NCBI GenBank assembly: GCA_041562215.1 | Contig: JBFEYJ010000033.1 | Location: 1 to 19,376, forward strand | Origin: JBFEYJ01 sp041562215 | GTDB lineage: Bacteria > Pseudomonadota > Gammaproteobacteria > Thiohalomonadales > Thiohalomonadaceae | Reading direction: 5' to 3' | DNA length: 19,376 nt | Part shown: piece after piece, positions 8,663 to 16,203 of the stretch | Numbering within the stretch: the first letter of the stretch is position 1 | Layout of the letters: every line of letters starts with the position of its first letter | Notes under the pieces: model-generated | Seen by the model: only the letters and a program-made list of their open reading frames with translations | What the model was told of the DNA's origin: nothing | Database searches by the model: none | Program-made: the position numbers and the translations under genes

Positions 8663-10561
8663 TTATTTGCGGATGGTAATATCCGTAGCGCTGCGTATCG
8701 TTGCGATGACACTGGCAAGATCTGCACTGGAGTCAGCCTGTTGCAGCTTCGTGACGACCTCCAGACGATCCTTATCGCTGACCTCGGCGGGCTTGCCATC
8801 TTCCACGCTGTAGAGGATGACCACAGCCTGGTCGCCTGTGGGCAATGCAACTTGCTTATATTTTTTCTCCCCATCCCCAGGCTTTGGCAGACTAAACACA
8901 TCCGTGACGATAGAGCGGTCAACATCAGCAGCTTCACGGCGGATGTCCTGGCGATCGGTCCATTTGATGTCCAGGGTTTTCGCCAGTTCAGCCGGATTTT
9001 CACCTGAGCGCACACGCTCGATCACCGCAGTGGCCAACTCAGTCGCCTGGGCCTTCGCCTTGTCTCGCTTGAGTGTGCTAACGATTCCGGCCTTTACCTC
9101 TTCAAGTGGACGCTGAGCCTCGGGTTGATGCTCTTTCAAGCGCAGCACCACCATATGGTTACGCTCCACCTCGATGGTCTCGCTATTATTGCCGCGAGCA
9201 AGCACCTCATCACCAAAGGCTGCACTGACCACCTTGGGCTCGGCCGCAATACCGGGGCCTCCATTGCGACTGAAGAATGGGCTGGTCTTGATTGGGAGAT
9301 GCAATTCTTCCGAGGCGGTGACAAGACTTTCCGGATGCTCGTAGGTCAGGTTGGCAAGCTGCTCTGCCAGGTCATAGTATTGCTTGTCAGCTCGTTCTGT
9401 CTGGATCTCCTTTCGAATGGCATCCTTGACCTCGTCAAAGGGTTTTACGGCGCCACCGCGGATATCCTCAAGCTTGATAATGTGGAATCCAAAGCTGCTG
9501 CGCACCAATTCACTGACATCGCCCTTCTTCAGGACGAATGTCGCTTCTTCGAAGGCAGGATCCATCACACCCTTGCCAAAGAATCCGAGATCACCGCCTT
9601 GCGAGGCAGATCCGGGATCATTGGACTCGGTCTTGGCCAGAGCGGCAAAGTCCTCGCCGTTGCGGATTCGTGCCAGAAGGTTCTCGGCCTTTTCCTTTGC
9701 AGCCGCAATTGCCTCGTCACTGCTATCGCCGGACACCTGAACCAGTATGTGGCTCGCCTTTCGTTCCTCAGGAGTGGTGTAGTTGATTTTCTGCGATTCA
9801 TAACGCTCGCGAACTTGCTCCTCGCCAACCTTGATGGTGTCGGCGATATCGGCAATATTCAGCTCAAGGTAGTCTACTCTGACTCGCTCGGGCTGCATGT
9901 ATTCCCCTGAGTGCTGTTCGTAGTAAGCAGAAACCTCTTCATCACTGACTTGCACGGCTTCTTTGAACTTTTCAATCGGCACGGTCAGGTAGGCAATATT
10001 GCGTTCCTGCTGTTTAAGGCGCAGGTATTCATCCACTTCGTTTCCAGTAATGAAAGCGGTCTCTCTGATTCCACCGGTAAACTGGGCAGCAAGCAGGTCG
10101 CGGCGCACACGCTGCTCAAAGGTGCCCGGGAGCATGCCCTGTGCTCGCAGCAATTGCTGGTAGCGGGTATTGGAGAATTTACCATCCTCATGGAAGGCGT
10201 CAATATCAAGGATTGTCTGCGCCAGAGTGGTATCACCGATGCGCATGCCGCTATCGCGCGCAGCCTGTACCAGGATCTCCTGTTCAATGAGCTGCTCCAA
10301 CATCTGGGAGCGAATCATTTCATCAGAGAACATTGCCGGAAGTTTGCCGCCGAACATTTGCTCCAGGCGCTGCCGCTGCTGCATGGTGGCAGACTGAAGC
10401 TGTCCCTGAGAGATCTCGGCTCCGTCGACTTTAGCGACACTGGTGTCACCGCCGCCACTGAAATATTGATTAATGCCAAAAAGAGCAAAGGTGAGGATGA
10501 TGGCGCCGACAATGATCCAGGCGATAACGCCCTGAGCGCGTTCACGAATGTATTGAAGCAT
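8663..10561 (-). CDS. ppiD: Periplasmic folding chaperone PpiD (SurA-like N-terminal, parvulin domain)
   Basis: The 632-residue product has the full PpiD layout and near-usual length. There is a short cytoplasmic N-terminus, one transmembrane helix (about 11-30, GVIAWIIVGAIILTFALFGI), a SurA_N-like chaperone region (about 35-230), a parvulin domain (about 266-366, starting ASHILVQ, then GGDLGFFGKG and SSFGFHIIKLED) and a C-terminal extension to 632. PpiD is anchored in the inner membrane near the Sec translocon and helps newly exported proteins fold. Whether this parvulin domain isomerises prolines cannot be decided by eye; E. coli PpiD has little such activity. AGGAG lies 11 bases before the ATG. 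The place downstream of hupB is conserved in gammaproteobacteria, though here two tRNAs and a terminator intervene, so ppiD needs its own promoter in 10562-10770. Confidence 0.95.
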   Translation of the reverse strand: MLQYIRERAQGVIAWIIVGAIILTFALFGINQYFSGGGDTSVAKVDGAEISQGQLQSATMQQRQRLEQMFGGKLPAMFSDEMIRSQMLEQLIEQEILVQAARDSGMRIGDTTLAQTILDIDAFHEDGKFSNTRYQQLLRAQGMLPGTFEQRVRRDLLAAQFTGGIRETAFITGNEVDEYLRLKQQERNIAYLTVPIEKFKEAVQVSDEEVSAYYEQHSGEYMQPERVRVDYLELNIADIADTIKVGEEQVRERYESQKINYTTPEERKASHILVQVSGDSSDEAIAAAKEKAENLLARIRNGEDFAALAKTESNDPGSASQGGDLGFFGKGVMDPAFEEATFVLKKGDVSELVRSSFGFHIIKLEDIRGGAVKPFDEVKDAIRKEIQTERADKQYYDLAEQLANLTYEHPESLVTASEELHLPIKTSPFFSRNGGPGIAAEPKVVSAAFGDEVLARGNNSETIEVERNHMVVLRLKEHQPEAQRPLEEVKAGIVSTLKRDKAKAQATELATAVIERVRSGENPAELAKTLDIKWTDRQDIRREAADVDRSIVTDVFSLPKPGDGEKKYKQVALPTGDQAVVILYSVEDGKPAEVSDKDRLEVVTKLQQADSSADLASVIATIRSATDITIRK

Positions 10562-10602
10562 AATGGCTAACGCTCCTGCGGCCAGTAAAAAGATTTATTC
10601 TA

Positions 10603-10633
10603 AATAACCGTTCCGAACCACACCAGGGTTATT
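10603..10633. repeat. 7-bp inverted repeat upstream of ppiD
   Basis: AATAACC (10603-10609) and GGTTATT (10627-10633) are inverted arms separated by 17 bases, 42-72 bases upstream of the ppiD start. The arms are A+T-rich and the site overlaps where a ppiD promoter is expected, so an operator or leader hairpin is possible. Confidence 0.45.
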
Positions 10634-10667
10634 CGGCCGCTGAAGCGACAGCTGAGTGTGGCAGGCC

Positions 10668-10683
10668 CTGAATAATTATTCAG
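10668..10683. repeat. Perfect 16-bp palindrome upstream of ppiD
   Basis: CTGAATAATTATTCAG is a perfect palindrome with no spacer, 107 bases before the ppiD start. Such a symmetric A+T-rich site is more like a dimeric repressor or activator site than a terminator, since no T-run follows. The regulator is not identifiable from the window. Confidence 0.5.
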
Positions 10684-10770
10684 ACTCTTAATGTCTTAAA
10701 AACTTGCGCGATCCATGTCGCATGCGACGACCACGCGAACTTTGAAATATCGGACTAAAAAAAGAAAAAA

Positions 10771-10795
10771 AAAGGCGCATCAAGGATGCGCCTTT
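10771..10795 (-). terminator. Intrinsic terminator of the hupB-tRNA-Val-tRNA-Asp transcript
   Basis: An 11-bp perfect stem (AAAGGCGCATC / GATGCGCCTTT, loop of three bases) begins 9 bases beyond the tRNA-Asp CCA end. On the minus strand it is followed by a long T-rich tract (10760-10774 on the plus strand is almost all A). It is a strong Rho-independent terminator separating the tRNA unit from ppiD. Confidence 0.9.
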
Positions 10796-10804
10796 TTATT
10801 CAGA

Positions 10805-10881
10805 TGGCGGAGCGGACGGGACTCGAACCCGCGACCCCCGGCGTGACAGGCCGGTATTCTAACCAACTGAACTACCGCTCC
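10805..10881 (-). tRNA. tRNA-Asp (GUC)
   Basis: A 77-base cloverleaf with acceptor GGAGCGG paired to CCGCTCC, a GTTCGAGTC T-loop, anticodon GTC in the CTGTCAC loop, and an encoded 3' CCA. It lies 19 bases after tRNA-Val and ends 9 bases before a strong terminator. Confidence 0.97.
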
Positions 10882-10900
10882 AAAACTTCTATTATTAAAT

Positions 10901-10976
10901 TGGTGGGTGCTGCAGGGATCGAACCTGCGACCCTCGCCTTGTAAGGGCGATGCTCTCCCAGCTGAGCTAAGCACCC
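10901..10976 (-). tRNA. tRNA-Val (UAC)
   Basis: A 76-base cloverleaf with acceptor GGGTGCT paired to AGCACCC, a D-arm AGCTCAGCTGGGAGAGC, anticodon TAC in the CTTACAA loop, a GTTCGATCC T-loop, and an encoded CCA. Its 5' end is only 14 bases after the hupB stop codon, so it is probably released from the hupB mRNA by processing. Confidence 0.97.
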
Positions 10977-10990
10977 TAAATCAGAGCGCG

Positions 10991-11263
10991 CTAGTTTACT
11001 GCATCCTTAAGTGCTTTACCAGCCTTAAAGCTGGGATTTTTTGCAGCAGCGATATTAATGGTTTCACCGGTGCGTGGATTACGGCCAGTGCGCGCTGCGC
11101 GCTCACGAACCATAAAGGTACCAAAGCCGATCAGGCTAACGGTATCGCCACTCTTCAGGGCGCCGGTTACAGCTTCAATCATGGAATCCAGAGCACGGCC
11201 GGCAGCAGCTTTGGAAATATCGGCACCAGATGCGATTGCATCGATCAATTCGGATTTGTTCAC
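10991..11263 (-). CDS. hupB: DNA-binding protein HU, beta-type
   Basis: A 90-residue HU protein, exactly the usual length. It has the helical N-terminus (NKSELIDAIA ... AAGRALDSMIEAVTGAL), the core LIGFGTFMVRERAARTGRNPRTGE and the conserved arm and tail AAAKNPSFKAGKALKDAVN. HU dimers bend and compact DNA without strong sequence preference. I chose the GTG at 11263 because AGGGGA (11271-11276) lies 7 bases upstream and it gives the family N-terminus; the frame can be extended to an ATG at 11341, but that adds 26 residues foreign to HU. It lies between lon and ppiD as in E. coli and has its own strong promoter. The stop is 14 bases before tRNA-Val. Confidence 0.97.
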   Translation of the reverse strand: MNKSELIDAIASGADISKAAAGRALDSMIEAVTGALKSGDTVSLIGFGTFMVRERAARTGRNPRTGETINIAAAKNPSFKAGKALKDAVN

Positions 11264-11381
11264 AAACTTCTCCCCTAGATTAATCGTCTCTACCAAATGT
11301 AAAAAGACGTTAGACTCTTCCTTACAAAAAAACACCGCCATCTGTTTTTGCGATTATGGCGGCCCATGTAACTTGCCCGAA

Positions 11382-11411
11382 TTTATACCAATTGGCTCTC
11401 TGCACTGTCAA
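11382..11411 (-). promoter_or_regulatory. Sigma-70 promoter of hupB
   Basis: On the minus strand, a perfect TTGACA (11406-11411) is followed after 18 bases by TATAAA (11382-11387). Transcription would start near 11375, giving a leader of about 110 bases before the GTG of hupB. It is the clearest promoter in the window. Confidence 0.8.
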
Positions 11412-11435
11412 GCAAAGAAATGTGAAAGAGCTAGC

Positions 11436-11500
11436 AATGATGCGCCTTTGCACGATGTTTGCGCATATAGAATGCAATAAATGTGTCAAAGCGCATCATT
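11436..11500. repeat. Long inverted repeat between the lon terminator and the hupB promoter
   Basis: AATGATGCGCCTTTG (11436-11450) and CAAAGCGCATCATT (11487-11500) pair over 14 bases with one bulged C; the spacer is 36 bases. A smaller inverted pair TTGCA / TGCAA lies inside, so a branched fold is possible. No T-run follows. It lies upstream of the hupB -35 and just past the lon terminator, so it may be a regulator site or a cruciform-prone element. Confidence 0.7.
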
Positions 11501-11508
11501 AAGGCAGG

Positions 11509-11538
11509 AAAAAAAGCCCTTCCAGTCACAAACTGGGC
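11509..11538 (-). terminator. Probable terminator of lon
   Basis: On the minus strand, a GCCCAGT arm can pair imperfectly with ACTGG and a following GGGC (a few bases bulged), and a run of seven T follows. It starts 13 bases after the lon stop. The stem is weaker than that after clpX or tRNA-Asp, so termination may be partial. Confidence 0.5.
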
Positions 11539-11551
11539 ATACAACTGAATA

Positions 11552-13975
11552 TTAGTGTGTATGAATACTCTTAGGCTTATCGCTCTCTTTTTTATTGACC
11601 AGCTCAAGAAGCTCCTCTTCGGTTAAGGGCTTCGGTTTGCTGACAAGGGCAATATCGAGCACTTCATCGATCCATTTCACCGGATGGATTTCCAGATTCT
11701 GTTTGATGTTATCCGGCACCTCTTCCAGGTTACGACGATTCTCCTCAGGGATCAGTACCGTCTTGATACCGCCACGATGTGCCGCCAGCAGTTTTTCCTT
11801 AAGGCCACCGATCGGCAACACCGCACCACGCAGGGTGATCTCGCCGGTCATCGCCACATCCGCTCTCACAGGAATCCCGGTGAGAGCGGAAACCAGGGCC
11901 GTACACATGCCGATACCGGCACTTGGGCCATCCTTGGGGATTGCCCCTTCGGGAACATGAATATTAATATCCCTGTTCTCATAGAAGTCCGGTTTAATAC
12001 CCAGTGACGCCGCACGGCTGCGTACGACGCTCATCGCCGCCTGGATCGATTCCTTCATCACATCGCCAAGCTGACCGGTAATAACATGCTTGCCTTTGCC
12101 GGGGACCACGGCGGTTTCTATGCTGAGAAGCTCGCCACCCACCTCGGTCCAGGCCAAGCCGGTAACCTGGCCGATCTGATCCTTTTCCTCGGCCAGGCCG
12201 TAGCGGAAACGGCGAACACCAATCATATCCTCAAGCTGTTCTTCCGTAACACTGACCTTCTCGCCTGCTTCCTTGAGCACAAGCTGCTTGACCACCTTAC
12301 GGCATATCTTGGCGATTTCTCGCTGCAGGTTGCGCACCCCCGCTTCCCGGGTGTAGTAGCGGATCAGGCCGAGCAATGCATCATCAGTGATCTCCAGCTC
12401 ATCGCTACTGATGCCATTGGCTTTCTGCTCCTTGGGAACCAGGTACTTGCGGGCAATGTTCAGCTTCTCGTCTTCGGTGTAACCGGCGAGGCGAATCACC
12501 TCCATACGATCGAGCAGCGGACCCGGAATATTCATCGAATTGGAGGTAGCGATGAACATAACATCCGACAGATCGTAGTCTACCTCCAGGTAGTGGTCGC
12601 TGAAGGTGTGGTTCTGTTCCGGATCGAGCACCTCAAGCAGTGCCGATGCCGGATCACCGCGGAAATCCTGCGCCATCTTGTCGATCTCATCGAGCAGGAA
12701 CAGCGGGTTGCGGGTTTCCACCTTGGCAAGGTTCTGAACAATCTTTCCGGGCATTGAGCCGATATAAGTGCGGCGGTGACCGCGGATTTCGGCCTCGTCA
12801 CGCACACCGCCCAACGCCATGCGGATAAACTTGCGATTAGTTGCACGGGCGATGGACTGCCCCAGAGAGGTCTTGCCCACCCCGGGCGGCCCTACCAAGC
12901 AGAGGATCGGCCCTTTGAGTTTTTTCACGCGCTGCTGCACAGCCAGATATTCGAGGATGCGCTCTTTCACCTTGTCGAGGCCGTAATGATCCTCATCCAG
13001 TACCTGTTCAGCCAGGGCCAGGTCGTGACGCACCTTACTCTTTTTCTTCCATGGCACCTGCACCAGCCAGTCGATGTAGTTACGCACCACGGTGGCTTCG
13101 GCCGACATGGGCGACATCATCTTGAGCTTGTTCATTTCGGCGGTGGCCTTTTTGATGGCCTCCTTGGACATGCCCGCCTTTTCAATCTTCTGTTCCAGCT
13201 CCTCCAGCTCATTTGGCGCCTCTTCGAGCTCGCCGAGTTCTTTCTGGATCGCTTTCATCTGCTCGTTGAGGTAGTACTCGCGCTGACTCTTCTCCATCTG
13301 ACGCTTGACGCGGCTACGAATTCGTTTTTCCACCTGCAGCAGATCGAGCTCGGATTCCATCAACGCCAGAAGGTGCTCAAAGCGATCACGGAGGTTGGTG
13401 ATCTCGAGGATCTCCTGCTTCTCTTCGATCTTCAGCGACATATGCGCGGCGATGGTATCGACCAAGCGATTAGGATCTTCGATGCCGGATAGCGAGGTCA
13501 GGACCTCCGGCGGCACTTTTTTATTCAGTTTGACGTATTGATCGAACTGGTTCATCACAGAGCGGGACAGAACTTCGGCCTCACGTTCGTCCAGTGGCTC
13601 ACCTTCCAGCATGCTTATCTGTGCCGTAAAGTAGCTTTCACCTGTCATGAAATTGATGATCTTGGCGCGCTTGCCCCCTTCGACCAACACCTTGACCGTA
13701 CCATCAGGGAGCTTCAGTAACTGCAGGATGGTCGATAGGGTACCGATACGGTAGATGTCCTCTTCGCTGGGATCATCCTCTGAGGCGGTTTTCTGGGCCA
13801 CCAGAAGGATCTCCTTGTCAGCGGCCATGGCGGCTTCCAACGCTTCAATCGATTTGTCACGACCGACGAAAAGCGGAATCACCATGTGGGGATAAACCAC
13901 CACGTCGCGCAGGGGCAGCACCGGGATCTGACGCAGCGGCTCTGCCACTTCTGAAGTTTTGTCCTGTGATTCCAT
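11552..13975 (-). CDS. lon: ATP-dependent protease Lon
   Basis: The 807-residue product is a complete LonA (E. coli: 784). It has the N-terminal substrate-binding domain (about 15-210), a coiled-coil linker (about 210-310), an AAA+ module with Walker A GPPGVGKT (362-369) and Walker B PLFLLDEIDKM, and the C-terminal Ser-Lys protease with Ser685 in PKDGPSAG and Lys728 in GGLKEK. A hexamer in the cytoplasm unfolds and degrades damaged and short-lived regulatory proteins. The C-terminus is longer than usual by a charged tail (VNKKESDKPKSIHTH). GAGGA lies 8 bases before the ATG. A terminator separates it from clpX and it has a possible heat-shock promoter, so it is probably its own unit. Confidence 0.98.
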   Translation of the reverse strand: MESQDKTSEVAEPLRQIPVLPLRDVVVYPHMVIPLFVGRDKSIEALEAAMAADKEILLVAQKTASEDDPSEEDIYRIGTLSTILQLLKLPDGTVKVLVEGGKRAKIINFMTGESYFTAQISMLEGEPLDEREAEVLSRSVMNQFDQYVKLNKKVPPEVLTSLSGIEDPNRLVDTIAAHMSLKIEEKQEILEITNLRDRFEHLLALMESELDLLQVEKRIRSRVKRQMEKSQREYYLNEQMKAIQKELGELEEAPNELEELEQKIEKAGMSKEAIKKATAEMNKLKMMSPMSAEATVVRNYIDWLVQVPWKKKSKVRHDLALAEQVLDEDHYGLDKVKERILEYLAVQQRVKKLKGPILCLVGPPGVGKTSLGQSIARATNRKFIRMALGGVRDEAEIRGHRRTYIGSMPGKIVQNLAKVETRNPLFLLDEIDKMAQDFRGDPASALLEVLDPEQNHTFSDHYLEVDYDLSDVMFIATSNSMNIPGPLLDRMEVIRLAGYTEDEKLNIARKYLVPKEQKANGISSDELEITDDALLGLIRYYTREAGVRNLQREIAKICRKVVKQLVLKEAGEKVSVTEEQLEDMIGVRRFRYGLAEEKDQIGQVTGLAWTEVGGELLSIETAVVPGKGKHVITGQLGDVMKESIQAAMSVVRSRAASLGIKPDFYENRDINIHVPEGAIPKDGPSAGIGMCTALVSALTGIPVRADVAMTGEITLRGAVLPIGGLKEKLLAAHRGGIKTVLIPEENRRNLEEVPDNIKQNLEIHPVKWIDEVLDIALVSKPKPLTEEELLELVNKKESDKPKSIHTH

Positions 13976-13997
13976 TGTATATTCCTCTCACGTCTAA

Positions 13998-14013
13998 CGG
14001 CGTTCTTACGCCG
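13998..14013. promoter_or_regulatory. Small hairpin in the lon leader
   Basis: CGGCGT (13998-14003) and ACGCCG (14008-14013) form a perfect 6-bp stem with a four-base loop in the untranslated leader of lon, about 10 bases upstream of its ribosome-binding site. It may protect the leader or tune translation; it does not cover the ribosome-binding site itself. Confidence 0.4.
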
Positions 14014-14059
14014 AGAGATTGTTCCGACTGCGGAAAAACCCAGCAACTTAGTATGATTT

Positions 14060-14090
14060 TAGTATGCGGACAGCAGGCAGGCCAATCAAG
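14060..14090 (-). promoter_or_regulatory. Possible heat-shock (sigma-32) promoter of lon
   Basis: On the minus strand, CTTGATT (14084-14090) is followed after 14 bases by CCGCATACTA (14060-14069), resembling the sigma-32 consensus CTTGAA / CCCCATnTA. The gap between the clpX terminator and lon must contain a promoter, and lon is a sigma-32 gene in E. coli. The same bases could be read as a sigma-70 promoter (TTGATT, then TACTAA) with a poor 19-base spacer. Confidence 0.45.
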
Positions 14091-14113
14091 ATAAAAAGAG
14101 CAGTGAGTCATAA

Positions 14114-14143
14114 AAAAGGTGCGGCAACCCTGCCACACCTTTT
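14114..14143 (-). terminator. Intrinsic terminator after clpX
   Basis: On the minus strand, AAAAGGTGTGGCA and TGCCGCACCTTTT form a 13-bp stem with one G-U pair and a four-base loop, followed by a T-run. It begins 10 bases after the clpX stop and ends the tig-clpP-clpX transcript before lon. Confidence 0.85.
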
Positions 14144-14153
14144 ATGTTTAACA

Positions 14154-15434
14154 TCAGTCACCTGCAGCAACAGATTGCTCGGTGTTCCCGTAGATCAGTA
14201 ACGGTTCTGATTCACCTTTAATGACACCTTCATCGATCACGACTTTACTGACGCCCTCCATTGAGGGAAGGTCATACATGATATCCAGCAAAGTCGTTTC
14301 AAGGATGGACCTCAGACCACGAGCACCGGTTTTACGCTCCATGGCTTTTCGGGCGATCTCGCGCAACGCCTCGTCGCGAAACTCCAGCTCGACATCTTCC
14401 ATCTCAAAGAGTTTGCTGTACTGCTTGACCAGGGCGTTCTTCGGCTCGGTCAGGATGCTGATCAAAGCCTCTTCGTCCAGCTCTTCAAGAGTGGCATGTA
14501 CCGGCAGTCGGCCGACAAATTCCGGGATAAGTCCGTACTGCACCAGATCCTCAGGCTCCACACTGAACAGTACTTCGCTGACGCTCTTGCCCTCATCCTT
14601 GCTCTTGACCTCGGCAGAAAAACCGATACCACCCTTCTCGGAGCGATTCCGGATCACCCGCTCAAGGCCGGCAAAGGCACCACCACAGATAAACAGGATG
14701 TTGCCGGTGTTGACCTGCAGAAATTCCTGTTGCGGGTGCTTGCGGCCACCTTGCGGCGGAACCGAGGCAACGGTGCCCTCGATCAGCTTAAGCAGCGCCT
14801 GCTGAACCCCTTCACCCGAAACGTCACGGGTGATTGAGGGATTGTCTGACTTGCGTGAGATCTTGTCGATCTCATCGATGTAGACGATACCGGTCTGCGC
14901 CTTCTCTACGTCGTAGTCGCACTTCTGCAACAGCTTCTGGATGATATTCTCAACATCCTCGCCAACGTAGCCGGCTTCGGTCAAGGTCGTGGCATCGGCG
15001 ATGGTGAATGGCACATTGAGCAAACGCGCAAGCGTTTCGGCCAGCAGGGTCTTACCACTGCCGGTGGGACCGACAAGCAAGATGTTGCTCTTGGCCAGCT
15101 CAATCTCGTCCTTCTTCTGCCCGACATCAAGGCGCTTGTAGTGGTTATAGACTGCTACGGATAGCACCTTCTTGGCGCGCCTCTGCCCGATGACATACTC
15201 ATCGAGTCTGGCGTTGATTTCATGTGGCGTAGGCAGCTTAGTGTGGCCGTTACCGACGGTCTCCTCCTGTATCTCTTCGCGAATGATGTCGTTACACAGC
15301 TCGACACACTCGTCACAGATGAATACAGAGGGCCCGGCAATCAGCTTGCGCACTTCATGCTGGCTCTTTCCACAGAAGGAGCAATACAGCAACTTGCCGT
15401 TATCGTCGCCCTTGTTGGTCGTGTTATCGCTCAT
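14154..15434 (-). CDS. clpX: ATP-dependent Clp protease ATP-binding subunit ClpX
   Basis: The 426-residue product is a complete ClpX (E. coli: 424). It has a zinc-binding N-domain with Cys18, Cys21, Cys40 and Cys43, Walker A GPTGSGKT (122-129), the pore loop GYVG (155-158), Walker B IVYIDEIDKI (about 183-192), the RKH pore loop (231-233) and the IGF loop (270-272) that docks on ClpP. The hexamer recognises tagged substrates, unfolds them and threads them into ClpP. The start at 15434 has GGGA 8 bases upstream. It follows clpP by 96 bases, a gap long enough for a secondary promoter, though I see none that is convincing. A strong terminator follows. Confidence 0.98.
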   Translation of the reverse strand: MSDNTTNKGDDNGKLLYCSFCGKSQHEVRKLIAGPSVFICDECVELCNDIIREEIQEETVGNGHTKLPTPHEINARLDEYVIGQRRAKKVLSVAVYNHYKRLDVGQKKDEIELAKSNILLVGPTGSGKTLLAETLARLLNVPFTIADATTLTEAGYVGEDVENIIQKLLQKCDYDVEKAQTGIVYIDEIDKISRKSDNPSITRDVSGEGVQQALLKLIEGTVASVPPQGGRKHPQQEFLQVNTGNILFICGGAFAGLERVIRNRSEKGGIGFSAEVKSKDEGKSVSEVLFSVEPEDLVQYGLIPEFVGRLPVHATLEELDEEALISILTEPKNALVKQYSKLFEMEDVELEFRDEALREIARKAMERKTGARGLRSILETTLLDIMYDLPSMEGVSKVVIDEGVIKGESEPLLIYGNTEQSVAAGD

Positions 15435-15530
15435 GACCCTTTCCCGTCTGGCTTATACATAAGTTACAACATGCAGAGTCCAGCAAAAATTTTCAACCCC
15501 GAATACGCCACATAGCGCCTCAGGTCGCAA

Positions 15531-16172
15531 TTATTCGCCTTCCTTTACACGTCTATCGAGGACCTTATCAATCAGGCCATATTCCGCGGCTTCCTGACCG
15601 TTCATGAAGTTATCACGCTCAGTATCCCCCTGGATACGCTCAAGTGATTGCCCGGAGTGACTGGAGAGAATGCGGTTCAGCTGGTCTCGTACCTTCAAGA
15701 TCTCACGGGCATGAATTTCGATATCAGTGGCCTGCCCCTGATAGCCACCCAGCGGCTGGTGAATCATGACCCGGCCATGAGGCAGGCAATAGCGCTTTCC
15801 CGCAGCGCCGCCGGCCAGCAGCACGGCACCCATGCTTGCCGCCATACCGATGCACATGGTGCTGACCTGGGGCCTGATGAACTGCATGGTATCGTAAATC
15901 GCCAGGCCGGCACTGACCGAACCACCGGGGGAATTGATATAGAGATGGATATCCTTATCCGGATTCTCGGACTCGAGGAACAACAGCTGGGCCACGATCA
16001 GGTTGGCCATATGATCTTCAACCGGACCAACAGCGAAGATCACACGCTCCTTAAGCAAGCGTGAGTAGATATCGTAGGCACGCTCGCCGCGGGAGGTCTG
16101 TTCGACGACCATGGGCACAAGGCCCAGGTTCTGTACGTGTTGTGCACCGTTCATCATGCTGTTGTCGGTCAT
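15531..16172 (-). CDS. clpP: ATP-dependent Clp protease proteolytic subunit ClpP
   Basis: The 213-residue product is a full ClpP with the Ser-His-Asp triad at Ser113 (GMAASMGA), His138 (MIHQPLGG) and Asp187 (DTERDNFM). The first 17 or so residues before LVPMVVEQTSRGERAYDIYS match the propeptide that ClpP removes from itself. Fourteen subunits form the barrel that receives unfolded chains from ClpX or ClpA. Translation starts 31 bases after the tig stop, so the two are surely co-transcribed; AGGA lies about 11 bases before the ATG. No odd residues were seen. Confidence 0.98.
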   Translation of the reverse strand: MTDNSMMNGAQHVQNLGLVPMVVEQTSRGERAYDIYSRLLKERVIFAVGPVEDHMANLIVAQLLFLESENPDKDIHLYINSPGGSVSAGLAIYDTMQFIRPQVSTMCIGMAASMGAVLLAGGAAGKRYCLPHGRVMIHQPLGGYQGQATDIEIHAREILKVRDQLNRILSSHSGQSLERIQGDTERDNFMNGQEAAEYGLIDKVLDRRVKEGE

Positions 16173-16203
16173 CGTCTCGTATTCCTATTCAGTATAGTCC
16201 TGC

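Noticed and set aside
9125..10570. Long plus-strand frames opposite ppiD (261 and 219 codons)
   Set aside because: They lie antisense to a well-supported PpiD coding sequence, and their products show no domain.
10780..10974. A 64-codon frame over the tRNA-Val and tRNA-Asp genes
   Set aside because: It covers both tRNAs and the terminator; such tRNA-derived frames (with RIPACHAGGRGFESR-like text) are a well-known annotation artefact.
11264..11341. N-terminal extension of HU to an ATG at 11341
   Set aside because: The 26 extra residues are absent from HU proteins, and the GTG at 11263 has a good ribosome-binding site and gives the standard 90-residue length.
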